Part shown: one piece after another, positions 52,901 to 59,989 of the stretch | How positions within the stretch are numbered: the first letter of the stretch is position 1 | Layout: each line of letters starts with the position of its first letter | NCBI GenBank assembly: GCA_958451615.1 | Contig: CAUDQR010000005.1 | Coordinates: 47,024 to 111,023 of the forward strand | Reading direction: 5' to 3' | Length of the DNA stretch: 64,000 nucleotides | Origin: an uncultured Collinsella sp. | GTDB lineage: Bacteria > Actinomycetota > Coriobacteriia > Coriobacteriales > Coriobacteriaceae | Notes under the pieces: generated by a model | The model's database searches: none | Told to the model about the DNA's origin: nothing | What the model saw: the letters and a program-made list of their open reading frames with translations, nothing else | Translations under genes and position numbers: made by a program

Positions 52901-55900
52901 TGGCGACGACCTTGGCGTCCTTGTCCCCGCCCTCGACGAGCTCGAAGGAGAACTCGCCCTCAGCCATGTCGCGGCCGGTCAGGACCTTGGTCGCGGCGAT
53001 CTTGTCGGTGACGCTGAACTCGTCAGGATTCGGCTTGTAGCTGTTGTTGAACTTCGCCTCGTTGGCGCCCTGCAGCTCATGCTTGACCGTGAGCTTACCA
53101 TTGCCGTCATCGGTAACGGTAGTCACGATGGTGTAGGTCGTGCTGTCGTAGGTAATGCCGTTGCCTTCGGCGCCCTTGGCTTCGCGCAGGATATAGGTGT
53201 GCTTGCCGGCGGCGGTGTAGGAGATCTTGCCCATCGTAATCTTGCCATCGGCGTCGTTAGCGCCGGTGGCGACGACCTCGCCGTCCTCGACGAGCTCGAA
53301 GGAGAACTCGTCGGCCTTGAGGTTGCGTCCGTCCAGAACCTTGGTCGCGGTGATCTGATCGGTGACACTGGAGTTATTCGGAGTAACGCTGTAAGCATTC
53401 TCGAAGATAGCCTTCTCGACGTCCTGCAGCTCATGCTTAACCGTGAGCTTGCCATTGCCATCATCGGTGACGGTGGTCACGATGGTGTAGGCCGCGGTGC
53501 TGTAAGTAATGCCGTTTTCGGTGGTGCCGGCCTTGGTCTCGCGCAGCATGTAGGTGTGCTCGCCAGCCGCAGTGTAGGTGATCTTGTCCATCGTGATCTT
53601 GCCGTCGGCCGCATTGGTGCCCCTGGCGACGACATCGTTACCCTCGACGAGCTCGAAGGAGAACTCGCCTTTCTTGAGGTCGCGGCCGGTCAGGGTCTTG
53701 GTCGCGGTGATCTGGTCGGTGACGCTGGACTTATTCGGGGCAGTGTTGTACTTGTTCTCAAAGCGCGCCGTCTCGGGGCCCTCGAGCGTATGGGTCACCT
53801 TAAGCGTGCCGTCGCCGTTGTCGATGACGCTCGTCTTGATGGTGTAGTTCGTCTTATCGTACGTGATCCCGTTGCTCAGCCCCGCCTCGTTGGGGAGCTT
53901 CTCGCGCAGCGTGTAGGTGTGGGTGCCGGGCTTGTCGTAAGTGATCTTGTCCATGGCAATCGTGCCGTCGGCAGCGTTAGTGCCCTTGGCGACGACCTTG
54001 TTACCCTCGAGGAGCTCGAAGGAGAACTCGCCCTCAGTCATGTCGCGCCCGGTCAGGACCTTGGTCGCGGTGATCTGGTCCTCGACAGGCTTCACGCTAT
54101 AGGTGTTCTTGAACTCGGTCTCGCCCGAGATCTTTTCAACGTCGGCCTTAAGCTCGCCCTTGGCGTTAACCGTCACAGTCACCTTGAACGTGGCAACGTT
54201 CTTGCTGTAGGTAATGCCACCGGCGTCGCCCTTGACCTCGCGGACCTCATAGGTGTACTCGCCCGGCTCGGCATAAGTAATCTTGCCAAAGTTAATGGCT
54301 GCCTTGCCCTTGTCGAGATCGGCATTGGTCACAGTTACGGTCGCGGGGTCGGGCATCGGGGCATTGTTGTCGGACGTCGCGGAGAGCTCAAACTCAAACG
54401 CATCCGTATCCGCCCACTTGCGGCCCTCGAGCACCTTGGTCAGACCAAAGTCAGTCTTGGTATCAACCGTTGTCGGCTTGGTTGCAAGGCTAAAGATAAT
54501 CTTGCCGTTGTTGCCCAGGTGCGAATGCACGTGCGTGGAAGTCGCAACGGAGGAAAGGTCATTCCACCTGGGGTTAAGCACGTCGCGCGCGGTCTCGGTC
54601 TTGTTGCCGTTCGCCTCCACATCGTCCTTGGTGGTATGCAGCTGGTCGATATAGGCCAAGCGCGCGGTTCCCTTATTAAAGGACCAATAGCCGTCATCTT
54701 TGACCAGAGCGCCGTCGTAGCTGGCGATCTCGTGCCCCTCAAACTCCACAACGGCATAGTCGTCCTTCGGCTTGCCGTTTGCGCCCATCGCCACAAACTC
54801 GTCCTTGTAGTAATAGACGTCGTTGCCCTGCGGCTTTACCGTCGCGCGCTGGGTGCATTCCTTGTCCGTGTAGATAGGCGTGATTTTTTGGAAGTAATAG
54901 TAGCTGTTGGTATCGGCGGGCTCAAACTCGGCGACAACATCGCCCAACTCGCCGCCCGACCACTTGTTGGCCAGGAAGTAGACCGTCTGGTTGTCGGCAC
55001 CCTTATGTTTCTCGATATACTTCTTGAGTCCGTCATCGGGCGTAAACAGGTTGTTACGCGCGGCGTCCTTGACGCTCGAGGTGTATTTAATCTGAATAGG
55101 CTTGATGTCATTGAGCGACGTGCGCTCAAAGATCCCGTTTTCCATGTCCACGTGATAGCGGATCAGCGGAATCAGTGATGCGGGAATCTTGACCGTCACG
55201 ATATCGCCCTGCTGCGCATTGGCAGAGCGCTCGACGGTGATGACCAGGTCCTTGGCCACGCCCGAAAACTCGTACGTGTCCGTATTGCCCTTGGTTGTCT
55301 TGGTCACCTCATCAAAGGGGACGCCATTAATCTGAGCGCTGACAAACGTATCGACCTGCATAAAGTCGCCCAGCTCATCACTAAAGGTGATGTAGCCGGA
55401 CTTGCTCTCGTCGTAACCATCCTCGATCTGAGTGGGAGAACCCTTACCCGAGGTGATAGAGCTCGAGATATCATCAAACACCTTCTTGAGCTCATCGGCA
55501 TTCGACGCAGCCTTGTAGAAATCGGAGTTCTCGGTGCGCTTACCAAGCTTATTGGTTGTGTAGGACGTGGCATTTGGATAGTTGCTCGACACGGCGTGCA
55601 TGAACTTGTTTTCGTCGCTCGTCCAGTAGTCCGTAGGATCGTCAGCGGGATTCGCACCATTAAAGATGCCGATGGTGTAGACCGTAGCGCCTTTCTCCTT
55701 CATTTTCTTGGCGGCGGCTATGGCATTGTTGGCAACCGTAGAGTTGAATTCACTGATGTCTGTGGGCGTGCCATCCGTAAAGAACACGACTACCTTCTGG
55801 GCATCCTCGCGGCCTGACATGCCGCGAGCAAGCTCAAGGCCGTAATCAGCCTGCGTGGCGCCGGCGGGCTTGATGGAGCCGACCGTATCCTTAAGTTCCG

Positions 55901-56540
55901 TCGCATCGCTACCGACACACGGCGTCAGACTCTTCATAACCTGCGAATAGTTGTAATCGTCGTACGTAAATCCCTGATATTCGCGATACATATCGTTGCC
56001 GATCTTGGTGCTCTTTGCACCCGCGAATTTAACGATGGCAACCTGATGCTGCTTGGAATCATCTTCGATCTTTGCATTCTGCTCGGCAATAGCGTCGATA
56101 AAGGAACTGGCAGCGTTCTTAAGTGCGGTGATGCGTTTGGTCTGATCATTGCCGCCCATGCTCTTATCCATCGAGCCGGAGGCATCAAGCACCATCACGA
56201 TATCGAGCGGTTTAGTGACCAGCGACGTTGTGTCAGAAGTCGAAGACATCGTGGAGAGCGTTGTCACAAAGTCGGACTTTTCGTCCTCTGTGGGCTCGAC
56301 CGTCTTGTCCGTCCAGATTCGGCCTACATAACGTGTCGTCTGGTCCTGCTCGCCGCCCGACGCCCAGTATTGCCAGCGGTCGGTAGTGTCGGGGTCGGCT
56401 ATCTTTTTGCTCGCCGTCGGTCCGTCCATTCCGGTGCTGGACCTGGCGTTGGCCTCGGGCAGCATGGCAAATGCTGCAGCCGGCAACACAAGCACTACGG
56501 CAAGTATCACCGCCAAGAGACCCCTCGTGTACTTACTCAT
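49977..56540 (-). CDS. Giant LPxTG adhesin/pilin with VWA head and 11 Spy0128-type domains
   Basis: 2187 residues. Signal peptide (1-25); von Willebrand A domain with MIDAS D119-A-S-G-S123 and FFTDGTPTD (about 110-370); a further globular head region to about 690. Eleven tandem Spy0128/FctA-like domains follow (about 690-2125). Most open with TKxLxGR, where the Lys can form an isopeptide, carry YTLRE with the catalytic Glu, and end FxNxY with the acceptor Asn. The stalk is followed by a Pro-rich stretch, LPTTG (about 2150), a membrane helix and RKR. It is a sortase-anchored surface protein for host or matrix binding, its stalk hardened by internal isopeptide bonds. One domain has an acidic Ala/Asp/Glu insertion (about 1785-1830). 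No sortase gene is in the window. GGGAG lies 6 nt before ATG 56540. Confidence 0.93.
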   Translation of the reverse strand: MSKYTRGLLAVILAVVLVLPAAAFAMLPEANARSSTGMDGPTASKKIADPDTTDRWQYWASGGEQDQTTRYVGRIWTDKTVEPTEDEKSDFVTTLSTMSSTSDTTSLVTKPLDIVMVLDASGSMDKSMGGNDQTKRITALKNAASSFIDAIAEQNAKIEDDSKQHQVAIVKFAGAKSTKIGNDMYREYQGFTYDDYNYSQVMKSLTPCVGSDATELKDTVGSIKPAGATQADYGLELARGMSGREDAQKVVVFFTDGTPTDISEFNSTVANNAIAAAKKMKEKGATVYTIGIFNGANPADDPTDYWTSDENKFMHAVSSNYPNATSYTTNKLGKRTENSDFYKAASNADELKKVFDDISSSITSGKGSPTQIEDGYDESKSGYITFSDELGDFMQVDTFVSAQINGVPFDEVTKTTKGNTDTYEFSGVAKDLVITVERSANAQQGDIVTVKIPASLIPLIRYHVDMENGIFERTSLNDIKPIQIKYTSSVKDAARNNLFTPDDGLKKYIEKHKGADNQTVYFLANKWSGGELGDVVAEFEPADTNSYYYFQKITPIYTDKECTQRATVKPQGNDVYYYKDEFVAMGANGKPKDDYAVVEFEGHEIASYDGALVKDDGYWSFNKGTARLAYIDQLHTTKDDVEANGNKTETARDVLNPRWNDLSSVATSTHVHSHLGNNGKIIFSLATKPTTVDTKTDFGLTKVLEGRKWADTDAFEFELSATSDNNAPMPDPATVTVTNADLDKGKAAINFGKITYAEPGEYTYEVREVKGDAGGITYSKNVATFKVTVTVNAKGELKADVEKISGETEFKNTYSVKPVEDQITATKVLTGRDMTEGEFSFELLEGNKVVAKGTNAADGTIAMDKITYDKPGTHTYTLREKLPNEAGLSNGITYDKTNYTIKTSVIDNGDGTLKVTHTLEGPETARFENKYNTAPNKSSVTDQITATKTLTGRDLKKGEFSFELVEGNDVVARGTNAADGKITMDKITYTAAGEHTYMLRETKAGTTENGITYSTAAYTIVTTVTDDGNGKLTVKHELQDVEKAIFENAYSVTPNNSSVTDQITATKVLDGRNLKADEFSFELVEDGEVVATGANDADGKITMGKISYTAAGKHTYILREAKGAEGNGITYDSTTYTIVTTVTDDGNGKLTVKHELQGANEAKFNNSYKPNPDEFSVTDKIAATKVLTGRDMAEGEFSFELVEGGDKDAKVVATGKNAADGKITMSAVKYDKAGTHAYTLREVKGGTTSKGITYSDAKFAIETTITDNGDGTLSAQHVLKNAEAAIFKNTYSVTPLETELDFGLSKAIDGRDWTDGDEFSFTITAPEGTPLPDPATVTVSKRDAKDGIVAIKFGKIHYAAAGTYKYEIRENAGSTVGMTYDAHVATAEVTVTEDSDGTLTANVTKKENGRFTNTYRTELDYAAAGGLKLSKTLYGRPMTEGQFTFTVTPADDDSASALGLLPGANNYESPATIEGTVGQIDILAGHEVKFTQADAGKTFTYTVAEKNDGQPGYTYDDAVRTVTIAIADDTAGTLTATTTVSGGSEGTLVTEYKTGAAAVESAVVPFVNSYSATTNTPGGTAAQVVAAKTLTGRPMVDGEFWFGIAYQGELVGYENLKPNIGGHVSFDALHYDTKMLADLESAGLAHRTDKDGKLAWTINYTAYEAIHGLPNGVSATTWYFGFKVIVVDNGDGTLTATVDYGGIEPLFENVYGADAVDAALAGTKKLQAAEGLTPADITGKFTFTVAADEAGAPMPERTTATNDAAGNVDFGKIHFTLEDLNRALGVTDDATDKAEADEADEAEAEEANADADANADEPSDESEPADPAAPRSHTFTYTVTESGTAPGVTNDANTARKVSYTVTDDGAGHLSVKRDGGDGADFTFTNTYSVTPTDSSVTDQVTTVKRLTGRDLAAGEFTFELLEDGVTVASGTNDASGNVTLSPIRYEAPGTHTYTLREACPNALGLYKGVTYDGTTYTVVTTVSDNGDGTLTATHKLEGTTESAGFTNKYHAMPTQVSIGAIKVLEGRELKKDEFSFKLVGEDIESTVTNDADGKINFDKFEYDEPGTYVYTISEVKGDETGMTYDKSVFTATVNVVDDGEGSLKANVTFTKGDKSVEGIVFNNTYKKPETPVPTPDPGTPKTVTNIVKTVKGFLPTTGDQQAAALLMAFVIAMAGVGALVWGIRKR

Positions 56541-56592
56541 CGCGTCTCCCTTCTCGCGGTCTCAGACCTTGCATCAGCCTAAAGTTACGGAA

Positions 56593-56672
56593 TGAGACAC
56601 AATTAGGGCAGGTGACACATGTTCCAGATTGTGTTTTGGGCGTGAGACAAATGTCTCACCAAAGTTGAGACA
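56593..56672. promoter_or_regulatory. TGAGACA boxes upstream of the adhesin gene
   Basis: TGAGACA occurs at about 56593, 56643 and 56666, and TGAGACAAATGTCTCA (56643-56658) is a perfect 6-bp-arm palindrome. The boxes lie 50-130 bp upstream of the adhesin start, where a regulator would bind. No cognate regulator is identified. Confidence 0.45.
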
Positions 56673-56717
56673 CGGCGTTTTCGCAGGAAAACGGGTGCGA
56701 CTCGAGCCATCAGGCAA

Positions 56718-56755
56718 AAATGACCCGTTTTCCTCCGTCCCCGGGGGATCAATTG
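56718..56755. repeat. Short hairpin repeat type C, copy 2
   Basis: CCGTTTTCCTCCGTCCCC core matches 49636-49651; arms are degenerate here. A third, weaker copy is at about 56956-56992. Confidence 0.7.
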
Positions 56756-56775
56756 GTGGTGCTCGCCTCAAAACT

Positions 56776-56913
56776 GGCCCATCTACTACGTTTGACCCGA
56801 TACCCCTGACCATAGCCGCGTTTCATGAAAAACCGCAGGCATTTTACCTGCGGTTTTGTTTTTGCGTTGTTCGTTATGGTTGAGGGTAGCGGCCTAAACG
56901 TAGTAGATGGGCC
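56776..56913. repeat. Long palindrome type B, right copy
   Basis: Perfect 18-bp arms at 56776-56793 and 56896-56913, the same arm sequence as 49675-49831. The interior has CCGCAGG/CCTGCGG followed by TTTTGTTTTT, a terminator-like hairpin (about 56832-56861). It lies in the 56541-57245 gap; no gene is seen there. Confidence 0.85.
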
Positions 56914-57018
56914 CATTTCGTGGCAGACGGGTCACGCGGCAGCCCTCGCAAGGCCAAAATGATCCGTTTCCCTCTGTCCACGGGAGATCAAGGGATGCTA
57001 CGGATATGGTGGTATTTC

Positions 57019-57170
57019 AAAACTATGCCGAATTACGGGGCTAAAGTCGGGGCCCTCATCCATACCTTCATTTTTTGAAAAACGGCGGGCTATCTACCTG
57101 CGGTTTTGTTTTTGCAATTATCTGTACGGTCGGAGGTTCGCTATACGGCCCCGTAATCCGGCATAGTTTT
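57019..57170. repeat. Long palindrome type A, right copy
   Basis: Arms 57019-57041 and 57148-57170 pair at 22 of 23 positions, same arm family as 49429-49580. The interior shares CTACCTGCGGTTTTGTTTTTG with type B. Confidence 0.85.
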
Positions 57171-57202
57171 GTTCGCGGCGGCTCCACCGCTCGTTTAAGC
57201 GC

Positions 57203-57236
57203 GGGGCCGGTGGGGCATTTTTGCCCCACCGGCCCC
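57203..57236 (-). terminator. Hairpin after the ech operon
   Basis: 15-bp perfect GC-rich stem (57203-57217 with 57222-57236) and TTTT loop, 10 bp beyond the stop of echF. No U-run follows, so termination strength is uncertain. Confidence 0.6.
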
Positions 57237-57245
57237 ATCCCAGCG

Positions 57246-57587
57246 CTACTCCGGCTTGGTTTCTACCGTGGGAGTCTTATCCGCCGCGACTGGAGTGCGC
57301 GCGGCGTCCATAGTCAGGCAGTGCTTGGGGCAGCTCTCGATGCACTCGCCGCACACCACGCAGGCGTACGGGTCAATCGACCAGGTACCGCCCTTGCGAT
57401 CGACCGCGAGCGCGCCCGCCGGGCAACGCCGCGCGCACATGCCGCAGCAGATGCACACGTCCATGTCGTTGACGATATGCCCGCGCAAGCGCTCGGGCGC
57501 CGTCAGCTTCTCCTGCGGATAGCACACCGTTACCGGCTGCTTGACCATAGAACCCAAGGCCGTCTTGGCAAATGTCAGTAAACTCAT
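57246..57587 (-). CDS. echF: Ech hydrogenase subunit F, 2x[4Fe-4S] ferredoxin-like
   Basis: 113 residues. Two cluster motifs: CICCGMCARRCP and CVVCGECIESCP. It is NuoI/HycF-like and passes electrons between ferredoxin and the NuoB-like subunit in group 4 hydrogenases. Last gene of a five-gene operon; 7 bp after echE. The C-terminal ~15 residues are Thr/Pro/Lys-rich and not conserved-looking. Confidence 0.93.
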   Translation of the reverse strand: MSLLTFAKTALGSMVKQPVTVCYPQEKLTAPERLRGHIVNDMDVCICCGMCARRCPAGALAVDRKGGTWSIDPYACVVCGECIESCPKHCLTMDAARTPVAADKTPTVETKPE

Positions 57588-57594
57588 GCCGCGC

Positions 57595-58683
57595 CTACCT
57601 TTCCGTGCAGCTAATGCAGGGGTCGATGGTCAGGATAATCATAGGCACGTTGGCAAGAAGCACGCCCTGCAGCGCATGCGTCAGACCCGCCAGGTTCTGC
57701 GACGTCGGCGTGCGCACGCGAAAACGGTCCAGGTTCTTGGTGCCGTTGCCGCGCACATAGTAGTACGCCTCGCCGCGCGGCTGCTCAATCACAACCTCGC
57801 CGCGCGCGCCGTCGGCCGGCGTGAGCTTGGTGCGCCCGCCGATGCCGTCGTGCGGAATCTTGCCGACAAGCTCCTTGATGATGTCCATGGCCTGCGTGAC
57901 CTCGGCACAACGCACCTGGCAGCGGGCATAGCAGTCGCCATCGGTAGCGACAATTGGCTCAAACGCAGCCAGATCCGCATAGGCGCCGTCGCCAAACATG
58001 CGCACGTCATAGTCCACGCCCGAAGCGCGCCCAAACGGGCCGACCATCGACAGATCCAGCGCGTCTTTTTTGCTGATCACCCCCACGCCATGTAGGCGTT
58101 CGCCGCAGCTGTCGTCGTCCAAAAACGTATGCACCAGGGCCTCGTAGTCGGGACGCATGGCATCGAGTGTCTGGACAATGCCCGCCAGCTCGGAGTCCTC
58201 GATATCGTGCTTAAGGCCGCCGATCTCGTTAATCGACAGAATCACGCGCCCGCCGCACGTGCTCTCAAAGATCTTGAGAATCTGCTCGCGCAGGGTCCAC
58301 GACCGATAGAACAGCGCCTCAAAACCAAAGGCGTCGGCGAGCAGGCCCAGCCACAGCAGATGCGAGTGGATGCGCGAAAGCTCGTGCAGAATGGTGCGGA
58401 TATACTGCACGCGGCCGGGCACCTCAATGTCGAGCATACGCTCGCAGGCGCTGGCATAGCCGTAGCTGTGACCCACGGCGCAAATGCCGCAGATGCGCTC
58501 GGCGATGTAGCCAAACTGATGCATATCGCGCTTTTCGGTGAGCTTCTCGAGTCCGCGGTGCACAAAGCCGATCTGCGGAATTGCCTCGATGACGCGGTCG
58601 TCCTCGATCACCAGGTCCAGATGAAGCGGCTCGGGCAGCACCGGGTGCTGCGGGCCAAACGGAATAACGGAGCGATGTGCCAT
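57595..58683 (-). CDS. echE: Ech-type [NiFe] hydrogenase large subunit
   Basis: 362 residues. NuoD-like fold with both nickel-binding motifs: N-terminal RICGICAVGHSYG (about 64) and C-terminal DPCISCTER, which is the very end of the protein. All four Cys ligands are therefore present and it should be a true hydrogenase rather than a Complex I subunit. There is no long extension beyond the last Cys motif, as in CooH/Ech-type subunits that need no proteolytic maturation. Reaction: 2H+ plus reduced ferredoxin to H2, coupled to ion pumping. Nickel-insertion genes (hyp) are not in the window. Confidence 0.95.
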   Translation of the reverse strand: MAHRSVIPFGPQHPVLPEPLHLDLVIEDDRVIEAIPQIGFVHRGLEKLTEKRDMHQFGYIAERICGICAVGHSYGYASACERMLDIEVPGRVQYIRTILHELSRIHSHLLWLGLLADAFGFEALFYRSWTLREQILKIFESTCGGRVILSINEIGGLKHDIEDSELAGIVQTLDAMRPDYEALVHTFLDDDSCGERLHGVGVISKKDALDLSMVGPFGRASGVDYDVRMFGDGAYADLAAFEPIVATDGDCYARCQVRCAEVTQAMDIIKELVGKIPHDGIGGRTKLTPADGARGEVVIEQPRGEAYYYVRGNGTKNLDRFRVRTPTSQNLAGLTHALQGVLLANVPMIILTIDPCISCTER

Positions 58684-58688
58684 GGGCC

Positions 58689-59405
58689 TTACGCCTCCTT
58701 TTTCTGCTTGTCGCGGGCGGCCTTGGCGGCAAGCGCCGCACGGACCTTGGCCGCTTTCTCGGGATCCATGGCGGCGAGCTTTGCCTCTATCTCGGCAACC
58801 TTGAGTGCGGCCTTCGCAGCAGCCTCATCGTGCTGAGCATCGGAGCCGGCAGCCGCAGCGGGCTGAGCAGCGACGCCCGCGGCATCGCCGGCGCTCGCAG
58901 CGCCCTCCCCTGAAGCAGCCGCAGCCGCGGCGGCCTTCTCGGCCGCGGCCTTGCGCGCCTTGGCCTCGGCAGCGGCACGGACCTTCATGGCTTTCTCTCG
59001 CGCAGCCTTCACCTCGGGCGTGATAACGCTCATGGGCTCGGCAGTCGAGACCTGGTAGAAAAAGCCCTTAAAGTCGATCTGCATGTCGGTAATGGCAAGA
59101 CCAAACAGGTCGTGGACCTCATTTTCAAACGGGAATACCGCCGGATAATACGAGCTGATGGACGGAATCTCCTGGTACCGGTCGATTCCCTCGACTACCA
59201 GGTTCTCAATCGCATAGCTGCCGTCCTGCGCAATATGCTCCCGAGCGGCATGAACGTTGATAAACGTATAGACCAGGCGATACGTGCCGTCGTCGACGTT
59301 GCGCTCGGCGTGCATTTGCACAAAGCGCGCGCCGACGCCCTTGAGCGCCTGGACATGCGACAGCAACTCATCGATCCCGACTGTGGTATAGATTGCCTCT
59401 TGCAT
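58689..59405 (-). CDS. echD: Ech hydrogenase subunit D (NuoC-like) with Ala-rich tail
   Basis: 238 residues. Residues 1-125 match NuoC/HycE-N (VGIDELLSHVQAL, then FPFENEVHDLFGLAITDM). From about 130 the protein is a long Ala/Lys/Glu coiled tail with APxA-type stretches, longer than typical EchD (about 120 residues). The tail may be a docking or stabilising extension. Its start overlaps the echC stop (TAATG). Confidence 0.9.
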   Translation of the reverse strand: MQEAIYTTVGIDELLSHVQALKGVGARFVQMHAERNVDDGTYRLVYTFINVHAAREHIAQDGSYAIENLVVEGIDRYQEIPSISSYYPAVFPFENEVHDLFGLAITDMQIDFKGFFYQVSTAEPMSVITPEVKAAREKAMKVRAAAEAKARKAAAEKAAAAAAASGEGAASAGDAAGVAAQPAAAAGSDAQHDEAAAKAALKVAEIEAKLAAMDPEKAAKVRAALAAKAARDKQKKEA

Positions 59406-59977
59406 TACTCGGCCTCCTTTGCAGCGACGGACGCGGCGGGCGTCCCAGTGGGCGTGTCGCCGGCCCCCGCGGCCACAAACCCGTCCTCGCCCAGTTCAAC
59501 GCCACCGTCCCAGGTGGCGGCGCCGCCCACGGTGAGCGGATCGCCGCCGGCGCGCATCACGGCCTCCTTCTGGTCCAAGATGCCGCACGCCTCCACGATG
59601 GCATCGATCACCGTCTCGGGGCGAATGGCGCACCCGGGCGCGTACACGTCCACGGGAATCGCGCGGTCCACGCCGCCGATCACGTTGTAGGCATCGCGGA
59701 AAACGCCGCCCGAGCACGCGCAGATGCCGCACGCCACCACGCACTTGGGCTCGAGCATCTGGTTGTAAATCTGGCGCACGACGGGCAGGTTCTGGGCATT
59801 GACCGACCCCGTCACCAAAAAGATATCCGCATGCTTGGGGTTGCCGGTGTTGACCACGCCAAAGCGCTCTGCATCGAACAGCGGCGTGAGCGAGGCCAGC
59901 ACCTCGATATCGCATCCGTTGCAGCTCGAGCCGTCGTAATGAATAACCCACGGCGAACGCGACATTTTATGATCCAT
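59405..59977 (-). CDS. echC: Ech hydrogenase small subunit (NuoB-like)
   Basis: 190 residues. The proximal [4Fe-4S] cluster ligands are present: CNGCD (about 19-22), CGICACSGG and YAPGCAIRP. AGGAGG precedes ATG 59977. It joins the large subunit to the membrane arm. The last ~40 residues after LTVGG are Ala/Gly-rich and variable. Adjacent to the fused EchAB gene by 12 bp. Confidence 0.94.
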   Translation of the reverse strand: MDHKMSRSPWVIHYDGSSCNGCDIEVLASLTPLFDAERFGVVNTGNPKHADIFLVTGSVNAQNLPVVRQIYNQMLEPKCVVACGICACSGGVFRDAYNVIGGVDRAIPVDVYAPGCAIRPETVIDAIVEACGILDQKEAVMRAGGDPLTVGGAATWDGGVELGEDGFVAAGAGDTPTGTPAASVAAKEAE

Positions 59978-59989
59978 GGATGCCGCCTC

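Noticed and set aside
49815..55178. 1787-codon open frame on the + strand opposite the adhesin gene
   Set aside because: It is the antisense of a repetitive, GC-biased gene; its product is a low-complexity Val/Gly/Leu sequence with no signal or domain, and its frame is explained by codon bias of the real gene.
49429..57170. CRISPR array or integron attC cluster
   Set aside because: Repeats are long single palindromes in pairs, not regularly spaced short direct repeats, and there are no cas genes, integrase or GTTRRRY ends.
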